Source: Lineus longissimus (Eukaryota; Nemertea; Pilidiophora; Heteronemertea; Lineidae). From it: a stretch of DNA of 64,000 nt. Positions 42,175 through 54,173 of this stretch are shown piece by piece. The stretch lies in NCBI RefSeq assembly GCF_910592395.1, contig NC_088310.1, forward strand, positions 8,379,501 through 8,443,500, in the 5' to 3' direction. The position numbers were made by a program, and so were the translations under genes. Numbering within the stretch: position 1 is the stretch's first letter; each line of letters begins with the position of its first letter. The notes under the pieces were generated by a model, which saw nothing but the letters and a program-made list of their open reading frames with translations, did not search any database and was not told the DNA's origin.

Positions 42175-42834
42175 TGAAAGGAGGAGACTTTAGAATTGAT
42201 ATTCACTGCCGGTAAGTCGGCATGGGGATTTGCGAAAACTCCCTATTTTCTAAATATTCAATATTGCCCTGGCACCGAAACTTAACCAAAAACATTTTAT
42301 GGTCAGCCGTTATGGGTTTATTTCAGCGTTGGGGAGGTACTGACACTAATTTTGGACACATCATTGACCATGTGGCAAAGACGCGAGCATTAAATAAATC
42401 AAATTGGTTAAATTGTATTAAATTGATTAAAAGCAAATAAAAAATTGGAAGAACAAGAAATGTTGACTTATAACATCACATCATATCAAGAGAGAAAAGC
42501 ATTACTCGCTTGTGGTTTTTTAAACACCCACATGTAGCATCGACGATATGGCAGTTTCAAGAAAATCTAATCTCATTTGAATTTTCTTTCTCGTGGCTAA
42601 AAAAAGAAGGATTGTAGGCTATACCGTACGTAAGACATTATAATTGGCACAATACCTTTCTTATATCTTCTTAATATTCAAATCCATTTCCATTCAAATA
42701 CATTTTAATGAAAATGGAATTCAGCGGGTAATGTTTAATATCAAATGTTTCGAGCTCTGCCGTCACTAGCATTCGCTGATTGAGGAATTGTCGAGCCCCC
42801 CCCCCCCCCCCACTGCTAATGACAGAATAATAGC

Positions 42835-42968
42835 CTTAAAGGGGTATACACCATTCGTATTTATTCGTGGGTCAGGAAAAAAGAAATGCAGTTGTACACA
42901 TTGCCGTAGTCCAGCTATCATACACTCGAATTATATATTTGTACACATGTATCACTCTACGAAACGGC
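42835..42968. mobile_element. TTAA-type MITE, copy 2 (right end lost)
   Basis: Starts TTAAAGGGGTATACACC and shares aagaaatgcagttgtacaca and the gccgtagt...cagctatcata interior with the other copies. No matching right terminus was found. An 86-bp tandem duplication begins where the element should continue. Confidence 0.55.
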
Positions 42969-43140
42969 AACATTGAAATTTATATAGTACAATGTATATT
43001 TAGTGCTAATTTGGACTTCTGCAGATTGAGTCGCACTTTTGATCGGATTCTGGTAACATTGAAATTTATATAGTACAATGTATATTTAGTGCTAATTTGG
43101 ACTTCTGCAGATTGAGTCGCACTTTTGATCGGATTCTGGT
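42969..43140. repeat. Exact 86-bp tandem duplication
   Basis: Two consecutive units (aacattgaaatttatatagt ... gatcggattctggt) appear identical at 86-bp spacing, which implies a recent event. Confidence 0.95.
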
Positions 43141-43672
43141 GACAACAATAGTCGATTTTGGGTCGCCAAAATTATTGGTTGGGTGTTGCCAAATATATGG
43201 AATCTTCAAAATAGTTATAGCAAGCCCCAACTATCGACAAATTTAAATAATGGATTATGTAATACATGTACAAGAGCACCCGCGTAAATAGTGAGTTGAC
43301 TACAGTAATGTGTTAATGAAGGTTGTGGATGGTTGTCAGTCTATATATATATATAGTCAGTCACAAAGAACTTCTTGTGACAGTCAGATCTTGTTCAAAT
43401 ATGCATGCAAATGTAGCTTACGATTTTTGACTCAAATATACGAACGAAGGAGGGAAGAAAAGACTGATGATGGACTACACTCTTAAGAATAAAGGTTCTG
43501 ATCTTTTGAAAATCATTTTTAGGGTCTTTCAGCCACCACAAATATGCCCCCCCTCCTCCTGCCTTTGCGATCATGCATTGGTATTAAATGATCACTCTCT
43601 TTATCTAAACATCTTTTAACATTCTTTCTCTCGGGTCCCATTGTCCAAAAGCACAAAATTTACGTTTTAATA

Positions 43673-43890
43673 TCCTTAAAGGGCTACACCGTATTTACTG
43701 GTGGGCCAGTAAAAAGAAATTCAATTACATGTATTTACAATGCCGTAATGCACTTATTATTATAACTTTGTATTTATAGTGTTTGTAATTTCATATTTAG
43801 TACGTACGTGTTTTAAAGTAATTGGAAGTTTTCAAATTCAATTACAAATTACAAATTTCAAATTTTCAACGATCATGGTGGGCCTTTAAA
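43673..43890. mobile_element. TTAA-type MITE, copy 3
   Basis: The left end is ccTTAAAGGGCTACACCG; the right end is GGGCCTTTAAAGA, giving TTAA on both sides. The interior ggtgggccagtaaaaagaaa and caatgccgtaatgcac matches the family. Confidence 0.65.
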
Positions 43891-44160
43891 GACGGCATCT
43901 CTTTCAGCTGACCCCATCATTTTTTCTCTCGTTAGGACTGACGATTCCGTTACAGCTAGCATGGCTTTGAACAAGTGATGTTTGTGGATAATGGCATTTA
44001 CATAACTCCAGAAGTGGATAACTATATTGACATATCGACGCAACGCGGGGTAATTTTCATTCTTGGTGATGAGGTCGTTGTTAGGAGCTAACGATGTTAC
44101 TAGCAAATACGACATAATTATATTTAGGATAACAATGAGGCAGAGAAAACGACATCCCAT
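43873..44160 (-). CDS. Possible small secreted protein, 95 aa
   Basis: An ATG-started frame opens with a good signal-peptide-like stretch (MGCRFLCLIVILNIIMSYLL, then VTSLA), followed by a soluble 70-residue tail with no cysteine pairs. The last residues and stop lie in the right end of a MITE, so the C-terminus could be transposon-derived or the frame fortuitous. No family was recognised and no splice sites clearly frame it. Confidence 0.2.
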   Translation of the reverse strand: MGCRFLCLIVILNIIMSYLLVTSLAPNNDLITKNENYPALRRYVNIVIHFWSYVNAIIHKHHLFKAMLAVTESSVLTREKMMGSAERDAVFKGPP

Positions 44161-44330
44161 ATTCTAACACAGCTGGTCTATTAAGCCTTTGATTATTACA
44201 ACCTATGGCACACATTTGGTATTTCATATAGAAAAATATACTATATGCTCATGAGATCAATAATTTCATCAAGGATAAACAAAATGAATAGAATGAAATC
44301 AAATTTACATCTATAAATATATAGGTTTAC

Positions 44331-44441
44331 ACTGAATGCAATCCCGATTACGCATGCTGCTGGCTGTGCTTTGTCATTTCACGCCGCACCGCACCCAAAC
44401 AATGCGAAAATCGCAGGCGTTGTGATCGCATTCAATGGAAA
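44331..44441. mobile_element. Small palindromic MITE, CACTGAATGC ends, copy 1
   Basis: The left end acactgaatgcaatcccgat is the inverse of the right end gtgatcgcattcaatggaa with few changes. About 110 bp in total. Confidence 0.45.
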
Positions 44442-44845
44442 CCTAAACCAATTTTAACCAAATTTAACCAGTTTTTACGATATGCGTCACAGCGCGCATC
44501 GCACATGCATGACTGGCCAAGGATGTTTCCTCTGACAACTACCGATCATGTCATTCATTTTATTTACCATGATTTGTATAAAATGAATCAGATAATAGAA
44601 GATGCGAGTTCTAAACTAGACTGCACATTGGTCCTGTTGAAATATATGCATGGATGCCTATAGACCAAAATACTATAAGCACACACTCGTGTGCAAGAAC
44701 GCATGCGTTAGGTTTTTTTCTTATGCAGTCTGCATACATATACACCCACACTAAGATACAACATTAACAACATCGGTATTTTTTTTGAAAACCGTACTGA
44801 GTCGTTCGTGCACACGTGTGCCAAATGGCAATGTCGGTCAGTCTT

Positions 44846-44904
44846 CACTGAATGCGATCGCGACAACGCACGACTTTATACGGCTTGGTAAATCGCATTC
44901 AGTG
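44846..44904. mobile_element. Small palindromic MITE, CACTGAATGC ends, copy 2
   Basis: cactgaatgcgatcgcgac pairs with aaatcgcattcagtgg about 35 bp later. Same terminal sequence as the element near 44331, but shorter. Confidence 0.5.
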
Positions 44905-45182
44905 GAATGCAACCGTTCATCCATTTACTCCGATATTTCACCCTCTGGACTACTACCAAGGCCTATACCGGTACACATCGATCGTTTATTCCGTGCACAA
45001 TCAATGAGATCAACGCGACAATGCGCATCGATTTTCATCGACATACTTTACATCATAGCAAAAAAGTAATGAAAATTAAATTAGACGCCTAAATATTTTT
45101 TAAGACCCGGCATATTTTACCCTTTTATACCATTTAATCACAAATTTCATCCCTTCAAAAGTCAACGATATAAGGTATCACA

Positions 45183-45421
45183 AAGCACCCCGCATACGAG
45201 CGATTTTAATCGTGTGTGACGATAATCGCTCTTTTGCGGTGGTAATCGCAGGTACCTGCGACAAGAATCGGTGATCGCAGCGATGCAGCCTGCGATTACC
45301 ACCGCAAACGAGCGATTACCGATTTAAACCGCAGACGAGAGATTTTCTTGTCGCACATAGCAGCGAATATAATCGCAGGTAGCAGCGATTTAAATTGCTC
45401 GAGTGCGCGGAGCTTTAGTGT
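45183..45421. mobile_element. GC-rich-TIR MITE, copy 2
   Basis: Left agcaccccgcatacgagcga and right gctcgagtgcgcggagcttt are inverted counterparts and match the ends of the element at 40848. The interior carries several mutually inverted aatcgcagg/cctgcgatt blocks, so the single strand could fold extensively. Confidence 0.65.
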
Positions 45422-46304
45422 ACATGTACATTTTACACTGCATGTGATTTGACGTGAGTTCGCATGAGATCACAGCGCATGCGATTTTTGCATTGTTTGT
45501 GTGCAGTGCGGCGTAAAAAACATACAATGCCGCATGCGATGTCGGAATCGCGTTTTAATGGTGTAGACATACCCTTTAAACTGAGCGGTGCCTTTCATCG
45601 ATTTACTTTATTTGCCCAGATTCGTTACCTAGAAAAAGTCAGTGTTGCAGATCTTAAAGAAGCTATAGGCAGTGGGAGATTGTACCCCTGATAGCAGCAC
45701 TTGGTAAATGCATTCAGTCACCCTCTTCGACCATCAGTCCACACTTACTACATTGAGTAAGAACATATAAACATTAGAGATGAGTTTCTCAAGTTCTAGA
45801 TCACTTTCAATAACATGTCTCGTATTCGTTATTTTGACTCTTGCTTCCACCATCTTGTACTTGAATCCACAGCCATCTAGCGTGTGATCTATCACGAACC
45901 TCAGCAGTAGTTTATAAAAACACATCGTAAGCTCACAACTTATCTGTTTATCCCACTTTGCACGTGGGACGCACCGTGAGGTAAAATGAAAACCTCGTAA
46001 ACGCACTTTGGAGAAATGTTAACCCAATGACCCCCCTTGGAGGTTTCAATGTAACCCCCGTAGATGCGCCATGGCATTGTATATGTAACCCCGTAGAGGT
46101 ACTCATTCAGCCGCAAGCAGTCCAAGCATGTCATTAGTGTGGACAGCTAGACGTGATTGAACATCGCGATAACTTTGAAGCATGACAGTGTTATCGACCC
46201 TCCATGCTGCTCTATGTCGAAGTTGTCTGGAGCGACAACTGGCATCGGGCCAACACTCTGCTGGTACAGAATTGAAAGAAAGCATTACCCTAAAAATCCT
46301 CCTT

Positions 46305-46634
46305 TTATTTTTTTGTATTGGGTGGATTAAGCCAATTTTGACAGAATTCCACCATTTCACTATCCATTCGGCAGCAGTCACTAAAAACTGAATAAATTCC
46401 CGTATCACGTCCGCAGAAATAACAGAAATATAGTAAGTCGTCCCTGCTCGCACATTGATAGGGTGCGCTCGTTACCCCCTCCGGCAGAGTAGCGCTCCCT
46501 ATTTCCCGTTCCTCAGTTGGTGTAGTAGATCTGTGACTTCGCGGAAACCACCTTCGCGACCGTGGTGCGGAATGGACCATAGATATAACTGTCAACACTA
46601 GGAGTAGCACCATGCATAATCGAACGGTCATCAT
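46305..46634 (-). CDS. Secreted six-cysteine peptide precursor, 109 aa
   Basis: The first ATG follows TTGCAG, a good splice acceptor, which suggests an upstream 5'UTR exon. The product opens with a strong signal peptide (MMTVRLCMVLLLVLTVIS, then MVHSA), a basic segment with a dibasic site (PRSRRWFPRSHR), a short acidic/Thr-rich spacer, and a compact domain with cysteines spaced C-x9-C-x2-C-x12-CC-x9-C before NWLNPPNTKK and a stop. This architecture fits a secreted neuropeptide, hormone or defence peptide. I do not recognise the family: the CHH/ITP spacing (six Cys, but with x3 between the fourth and fifth) does not fit, nor does the insulin A-chain. A partial duplicate of its signal exon lies upstream. 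Expressed status is not shown. Confidence 0.5.
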   Translation of the reverse strand: MMTVRLCMVLLLVLTVISMVHSAPRSRRWFPRSHRSTTPTEEREIGSATLPEGVTSAPYQCASRDDLLYFCYFCGRDTGIYSVFSDCCRMDSEMVEFCQNWLNPPNTKK

Positions 46635-46658
46635 CTGCAATAGAAGACGGAAAAGTCA

Positions 46659-46778
46659 TTATGTCAAAACTGACGAACGTGGCTGGATGATTGGTGTAAG
46701 AAAGCTGGAAACTGGATATACCAAAGAAATAACTGGCAACACTAAAAGCAGCACAATGATGCGTAATCGAACAGTCAT
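46659..46778 (-). pseudogene. Partial duplicate of the six-cysteine peptide's signal-peptide exon
   Basis: An ATG frame MTVRLRIIVLLLVLPVIS follows a TTGCAG acceptor-like motif, just as in the gene 146 bp downstream, then ends after 39 codons with no cysteine domain. Homology covers about 78 bp (46725-46802 versus 46577-46656). It could be a dead duplicate, an alternative 5' exon or a relic of an ancestral tandem pair. Confidence 0.5.
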
Positions 46779-47699
46779 CACCTGCAATAAGGACGGAAAC
46801 TGACGAAAATGTTCACACATATTCGAGGCGAGCCACCGGAAGGGTGGTTCAAATCGGCACGTGGACCTTTGAGGATTGATGGACCTAGTGGGCTTGAGGT
46901 GAGTGCTTTAGTCAGAAAGACGTTAACGAAGCCGCTATATATTGGAAGCCTGTTGGCGTGATACGAATTTAAACCGTGATGATATTGAGCGCCCATCCCC
47001 CCATAATATTATCACTCGATCACGATGTTGTGGGTGATGATGAGTCATGAATCGGTCTCATCTCTCGATTTGCTCCTCAATATATAATTTGCGAAAAACC
47101 ATGTGTAATTCACCAAATAGTTAGTTTGATAGTTTCTCGTGGTATCATTGGTTATTGCTGTATATAACGATTAAAATGCCGCTAAAAAGCCGCCGGCAGA
47201 CGATGCAATTTGTCAGACGGACGGAGGTCAAGTGGTCGCGACTGGATGAGCCAGTCGGGCGTTAGTGACGTCACTGCGGGGGTGACTGGATGATAAATGG
47301 CTTGAAGGTAATCAGCTCATGGCGGTTTCTTGAACTCGGGGTTATTCGCTTTGGAGAAAATAGAAGAAAGATCCGCCGCGTCAGAAGTAACGTCCCTAAA
47401 ATAAAGCGGACCTGAAACATCGTCGCTCATTAAAACAAGAAAATCAAGTATATTCGACGCATTTAATATTGGCACGTACTTAAGTAATTTGCGATGTGGG
47501 GTTACACCCTTGGCCGGGGAATCACCATAAAATATCTTAAATCGCCACAAATCACCAAGAATCGACTGAATTCCTTGTTGACGTTTAGCACAGCAACCTT
47601 CCCGATTAGTGAATAATTCCCGAGTATAAAAGTGATATATTGGTTTGTTTACGACAAGTCCATTCGACAAAGGTCATATCATGAAGACAGGAATGTTCT

Positions 47700-50520
47700 G
47701 CTTACTTGTATATAACGTGTTCGAACTTGTACAAGAAAAGTTGCTGGAGTGAAAGCCAAGGTGATCTTCTTTGTTGATAGGTTATTGTTACGAACAATCT
47801 GATCAGATACAGCGAATATTTTGTCCCAATTCTAAGAAATCGACTCTCCAATCAGTAAACATTCAGCTGTGCTGACAAACCAATGCATGTTACATGTGAT
47901 TAGATATGCCAGTATGCTGTGTTTGCACAATTAGATGAGCCAACACGGACCGTTCAACGACATTATCAAAATACCAACATTTTTAGGCCTTTAAAAAGTA
48001 TCTCTCTCTATTAATTGTGCGTGGGCCATGTTTATACTTAATCAAAATCTAAATGTATCAGATTAATGCTTTTTTATTTTTTATTTTTGTTGGCAGCAAC
48101 TGAGCATTTTGTTAGCAACTGAGCATTTTGTTAGTGTACGAAACTCAAGTTTAAAAAGGAGCCGAATTCCATTTAAGAATGGTGCGCACAATCCACGGTT
48201 TTTTGTAATGATTTAAGCTACATTTTTGCGAGTGTACATGATACAACTGTCGACCGAAAATAGGAGAGTCCATGCAGTACAGAGGTGTTAGGCTATTTGC
48301 CAATATTAGAATGCAATCCCTCCATCTACTCCTTCGTCATAACCCGGTTGAAATTAACAGATTAATCATATTAAACAAATTTGTTCATGTATTAAAACGT
48401 ATTGATATCTTAAATTCGAATTTTGTATAATCAGATTTTGCGGAAGACGAAATGCCAATGTATGCTTCGAGTTCGGTGGTAGGCTATCACCAATATGGCC
48501 GACTATTGCGGGCTACCAAGCAACATCAAAGTAATCATCATTCGGACTTTTTTAGATTATTTTCATATCTCAGGTCTTTGCCAACAGGAACAGTTGTCCT
48601 CTTCTCTTTGATTAAAGATTATTGAGTAATGAATGGGTTTGAACACAGAAACAATCTAAAGTGTTTGCGGGAAATTTTAATCATATAGACATCGCTGATG
48701 GGTAACGGCGATCACTAGACAAAAATATTTCCCTACCGTTGGTAGTCCACTGCTAAACACTGCAACTACTGGAATCCGTTTCAGGACGTTCATCTTAACT
48801 CTTTTTCGATAGTTAACGATTTTTAGTCGAATTCCAGGTGTGTTTTTGATGTTTAATGTGTTTTTGATGGTGACTTTCAGATAACTTTGAAACCCGAGTT
48901 GTCCCCAGGTCTTTTGTCATTTAAAGTAGGACAGGACACTTCGACCTCTATTGGTTTATGATTTTGAAAAACGGCAGTATCTTTCAATGAAATTATGAAT
49001 TCTTGTCTGATTTACATTCCTAATTTCCATAAAGAATTCTTGATATGTCTGGGTCGTTCGGTCCGGCACGAACCCCCGCGCAGCTGTACTTTGTGAACTG
49101 GTCAGGCATTAGATTAAACCAAGGTCGCTACCCACGTAAACATGCATGATAGATCGCCGTCTGTCTGATCAACTTATTCAAGGAAATAGATTGTCTGCCA
49201 GAAAGATGGACAATGGTTGTTATTCTCTCGTCTGACTGCATGATAAAAATGCAGCCGTCTGTGAATCTAACACCCGTTACTACAAAACGGTCGGAATTCC
49301 GTTCATTGTCACAGCCAGGCTCCATTTGCTATTATCTGTGATTATATGACAAGATTGATATAATTCAAGTATATTTTTCTCAGCGCTTGATATATACATG
49401 TAGACTGAGATGAAAAATTTCCGGTCGGAATGTTTATTTTGTGGCGAAAATTTTCATAATTTTCATAATTTCCTTGTTCATTGGGTGTAATCAAACCAAT
49501 AATAACAAGTACAATGTAATTGAAATGGGCATCCGGGCAACACATAATTACATGACTTCTAATCATACATACGTACATAACTTGTGCCTTGGAGAGGTTA
49601 AAAAGCGCCGGGCTCATCAGGAGTTCGTAGCGTTCTTTTTCGCCTATGAGGCCTTGAGCAAGGTACTTCGCCCTTGCTTCAGCAGATTTTGGCGACTCCG
49701 GATGCAGCCATTGAAAAGTTGCGACCCAATGGGATTTTCAGTGTCATACCGACACTATACGACACCTATAACTGGTGAGCAATCAGGTGTCAACTGAGGC
49801 CAACACCCCTAAAAGAATTTCATTCACTTGCTTTGTTTCTAGACGTACAAACTGTATGCGTAATCGAACCCAAACGACCCGGAGGCAACGATGAGACAGC
49901 CGTTTAGTCCAATAATGGATGATTCAAAAGTATTGATTATCAACTGTAGGTGGTTATTCCTTTGTGTCTATGCTGGTCACCTTAGCCAGACACATGAATC
50001 ACTCAATTTATCATGGGGCTGTGTCATATCCTTTGGGAGATGAAGTCAAAACTGAATGAATAAACTGCATAATATCACTACACTTCTTTTACCAAGAGGC
50101 TAGCAGACTGTATTATGGAGTGTTTTGGCTGGGATACTCGCCATCACTGTCTAAGAAAGAAATTGGGATGTCCTCCAAAAAGTTGTGGAACGTGAGGAAT
50201 TTCTTTCTTTGTATATACGAACTGTAGTATCTCAGAACAGTGCCAAGTCGTAATAACTGTCAAATAATTTCGCATTCGAAATCGACACTGCGATTAGAAA
50301 ATTTGCAGAACGTTTGTATTGGTGAAGGCAAGAGTTACCACGCAAACGGTACGCGAATGTAGAGCAGTGTCGAATGCGCTGCTCAGATTTTGGATCCGAT
50401 TACTGGCTCTTTAGAATATATGTTGGCAATTTGTATTGTAGGAAGAAACCGGAGAACCCGGGAGGAAACCATCACTGTCGAAGAAAACCCTCTATCACAT
50501 ATTAAGGTTGACATAAGTTA
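47700..50520. other. Gene-poor stretch
   Basis: AT-rich sequence with only short frames, several of which start at GTG or TTG. A 21-bp direct repeat (gcaactgagcattttgttag) sits near 48100. No exon, RNA gene or mobile element was recognised. Confidence 0.5.
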
Positions 50521-50521
50521 A

Positions 50522-50745
50522 GGGACCATCGGAGAATCGAACCCGGTGTAGAAGTTTAAAATGTTCCAGGATAGAATGTCTGGGGAACAATGGATTCTAT
50601 TATGCGCTTTGAACTCTGAGTAATTGACGGTCATGGCCTCTATAGAACCATATAACATAATCCGTCAGAATACAATAGGGCCGGACACTTTTTTCAGGGG
50701 GACAATTTCTACTTATACACCGGGACATTACGGTTGTAGGCGTTG
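50522..50745. mobile_element. Dispersed repeat B, copy 1 (SINE-like)
   Basis: Shares an ordered set of blocks with 54786-55015: gaatcgaaccc, tagaagttt, ggatagaatgtc, ggggaacaa, ttctgttatgc/ttctattatgc, gaccgtcatgg/gacggtcatgg, agggccg, and gcacttttttcagggg/acacttttttcaggggg. A reverse-strand GGTTCGATTC B-box lies at one edge, so a tRNA-related SINE is possible. Confidence 0.55.
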
Positions 50746-52535
50746 ATGTTGCTACATGCGCCATTCCGATAGTCCCTATGTTATTGAGAAAGTTTATGAA
50801 ATTTAGAATCAAATAAACAAGAACAGAAAATAAAGATAATGCTGACAAAAGGTTATATTGTTAAGATGAGCTAGTGATTTTCTTGGGCATCCCACCAATC
50901 ATCTCGAAGTTAGTTATTAGAGGTTATAACTTGATAAGAAATCTTGAAATAAGTGAAATAGCGAATTGATGGAAATCCTGGTAGTCTCTGATAAATTACT
51001 TCATGTGGCAGTTAAGTGCATTAGGTCAGAAACGATACTTTGTAAAATGCAAGCCCACCCACATTTTGGCACACGACAGAGTTAATTAATGATTCGTAGG
51101 AAACATTGAACTTTTTGATAGAACATTAGTTATTGTTAAACATCTAAAACAATGTGTGGTTCTTGGTATACAATATCAAGAATTCATATAGATTATAGTT
51201 TTTATTAATTCTTGATACCATTGACTGACCAAGTTACTGGACTGATATAAGAATTAATGCCCTGTAGAACTTTCTTTCTAACACGTTGATAAAAAGATAA
51301 AAATCACACACCGTTCAGGCAGGCAAAATTTTATCATCACTTAAAGCCATTGATTTAACAACGACAACCTTTTATATGTAGATTATCGATGAGACCAAGC
51401 ATATATATCTAAACGAGTCGGCATAAAAGTGTCCATGGGATTATGTTCAGCACAGCGCCGCGAATATTTACGACTTTAGGTGGAAATTTTTAATAATTGA
51501 CTGAATCCTACTTCGATACCTAAACACGGATTGCTGACCTCCCCTTCTATTTCCTCTTCTGATGGGACCGATAATGAAGGGGCCTTAATTACACATCGAT
51601 TTTGTCGGGGGAAGGTTAAGATCAGTCTTCGGTCCTTAGAAATGCGTCTGTCCTGTTGGCGGAAGTTTGATCCGTAAGTGTCTCCAAGACGAAGCAGTAC
51701 TCGAAGCAGTTACTCGAATTACTCGAAGCAGTTTGTAGCAGTTAGTATGATCAAAATAATTAAATGCTGTTAAATCAAATTCATCCGACACAGAATTGAT
51801 TAATTACCACGTGAAACAGGATCCAGTTTGCATATCATTAAGCCAAGCATTCTCTAGATTGCTTTGTGTCGCAATTAAATCATGAAATAATCACATTGTG
51901 GTGTTTTTTATACTATCAAATTCAACACTATAAAAACTAATAAATTATCTGAGTGGACAGTCGTCCTTAAAGGTATAAGACTACATATAAGTATCACTAC
52001 AAAAGGATACCATATTGTGTAATCAAGCTTTTTTAAGTAGTTAATCACTTTAGTTCGTTACTTTATGAGACTCGATACATTAAGTCATTGCTCTGAGGTT
52101 GTATTTAATCCTCAATGGGTAATTTCAGTTCTGCCTCGGAGGAAATTGACCCGGAGTGTAAGCAACAGTTAGATAGTATTTCGCCTATCCAAATACTGGC
52201 ATTCTCAACCGCTTCTATCGGCAAGGATGTCTGGTTTCTCTTCAAGCTAACCAACATTTAAAGGGAAAATATGGGTAGGGACCGATTGGACCAGTTTAAG
52301 TTACACGAAATCGCCGACAGGTGTCTCTGCAATCATCGTATATCGGCACTATTCACACTTTTACGTGGGATATATCTATCACTCTCAGTCAAACCAGTCC
52401 TAGTTCTCTGGGTATATTTGTCTCCTGAAGACCCCCCAACTGCCTGTAGGTCATATGCCCTACGAAAGAATCCCTTTTTAAGGCGAGCAAAATTTGAAAA
52501 GCTCTCAGATATCTTGGGCAACTCGCGGGCACACT
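50746..52535. other. Gene-poor stretch
   Basis: AT-rich, with no convincing exon or repeat. A short run of cgaagcagt/actcgaa motifs near 51690-51735 is the only local pattern. Confidence 0.5.
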
Positions 52536-52735
52536 CTAAAAATTAGGGGTGCCAAAGGGTGCTAGGAAATCTTTAGGGTGCTCTGGCACATTAGGGGTGC
52601 TGTGCGTAACTGCGCGCCCGAGGAAGGGTGCTATGGACGAAATTGGGTGCTATGGTCAAAGGTTGGTTGCTCTTGCCAAAGGTTGGGTGCTGTATGGTGA
52701 TATACCCCGTGCAGTGGCAAAATCCTGAACAACTT

Positions 52736-52834
52736 AGAGAATCTCAGACATCACAGAGAAATCTTGGACAACATGGAGATTCTTAGAGAAATCTCAGACA
52801 TCACAGAGAAATCTTGGACAACATGGAGATTCTT
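52736..52834. repeat. 50-bp tandem duplication in a degenerate repeat field
   Basis: Two nearly identical units of agagaaatctcagacatcac + agagaaatcttggacaacat + ggagattctt. Degenerate relatives (agagaaatctt, gacaac) continue to about 52930. A gggtgct-rich tract precedes them (52545-52695). Confidence 0.85.
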
Positions 52835-53049
52835 GGACAACTCGGGGTAATGTACGAAAATAGGAGAGAAATCTTTGACAACGTCGGAGAAATCTTCTGC
52901 AACTCTATAGCGAAATCTCGGATAGGTCGGCGAAGTGTTGGACAAATATGCAATTTTTTTACTTAGTTTGTTGTTTGCATTCATTAAATATTAGCTGTCT
53001 AATTGCCGGTGAACGAACAAGACTGACAATGTTGTGGTATCATGCTGAG

Positions 53050-53087
53050 AGCAGAGTCTTTCAAAGAATTGTTTGAAAGACTCTGCT
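53050..53087. other. Perfect 16-bp stem hairpin
   Basis: agcagagtctttcaaa and tttgaaagactctgct are exact reverse complements separated by gaattg. Pairing stops at the stem base apart from three bases beyond a 3x3 mismatch, so the structure is shorter than a normal pre-miRNA. Confidence 0.8.
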
Positions 53088-54173
53088 GAGAGCTGATGGG
53101 CGGCTGAACACAATTCAGGAGCATAAATACAAGTTTAAGAATAAACTTACAAGCCGCAAGGGAACCTTTTTGCTATCTGCTCTAGATCTCTATCTATACC
53201 ACATATAGCAAGCCTATCCCAACAAAAGGTGTGTTATAGCAGGGATGGTAAGTTTACGGAGAATGACACCACGACGGTGAAACACAATGTACCCAGTATA
53301 TTTCCTAGAGCTTTTTCTATATAGTCACAGATTAAGGCAGACTCATAACTCTATTGTAGGCATGCAAGCGCTGCAAGCATCTTCCTGCTGTGAACAGAAT
53401 GGAGGGGAGTTTTAGCTTCAACGCATAGGACAGTGTTCTGAAGCCACAGTTGCAAGACAACCCACAGTCGCAGTCAGTCATTCACTATTGTGTTGTCGTA
53501 AGCTCGAGGCTTCAAAAAGGTTGTTGAGCTGTCGCGCTGCCAATGGCAGGATGGTAACTTAGGTGAACCGGAACATAACCTATATCATAAGTATTCTTGG
53601 CAAAAAAGGTATATCATCCAACATACCTGACGGACGTCAAGTCAATAAATCTTACTTGTTGCAGGCTTCCACCGACAGCGAATATGAATGGAATTCTTCA
53701 TTATTCATTCGTTTATCACAATACCTGTACAACATTCAAGTGACCTCACGGGAATGTGTAGAGATATCCTCTCTCAATTTTCATTCATGCTGAACAAGCC
53801 TATCTTTGGCGAGGTGTGAAGACATGAATCACCCAACCTGCATGGATAACTGTCTTGGTCGTCAACACATTCCTTGGCTTGGCAGACAGCATTCCCATCA
53901 TAAAGCATGCACGTTTAGTACTTGGAAAGGCGTAAAAACACACAGGTCAGGTGTTTGATTGATTAAACTGAGGCAAAGTAGTCGTCCTAATTATCACGGG
54001 GACAGTACGATGGCCGAAATCTACCCAACTTATTGCGCTGTGATTATCTCAGTTCTGGTTAAAACGGCTTCTGGTTGTTTGCAGAAGCCAACGGAATTCT
54101 AACCAGCCAGGTCTGCTTCAAAGTTGTGAATGAAAGTGCTACGTCAGAGGCAAGCGGCTCGTGCTGACTATCA

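Noticed and set aside
43873-44160. Neuropeptide F/Y-like precursor (ALRRYVNIV segment)
   Set aside because: The resemblance to LRRY-type NPF sequences is short, and there is no R-x-R-F/Y end nor Gly-basic amidation site.
49128-49325. 65-codon minus-strand exon candidate
   Set aside because: ATG-started, but with stops immediately upstream, no signal peptide, no recognisable domain and no clear splice partners.
49441-49797. 118-codon frame with lipoprotein-like N-terminus
   Set aside because: It begins at GTG, not ATG, in animal DNA. No in-frame ATG keeps the hydrophobic start, and no splice sites support it.
53050-53087. microRNA precursor
   Set aside because: The stem is only 16 bp with almost no extension, too short for a Drosha substrate.
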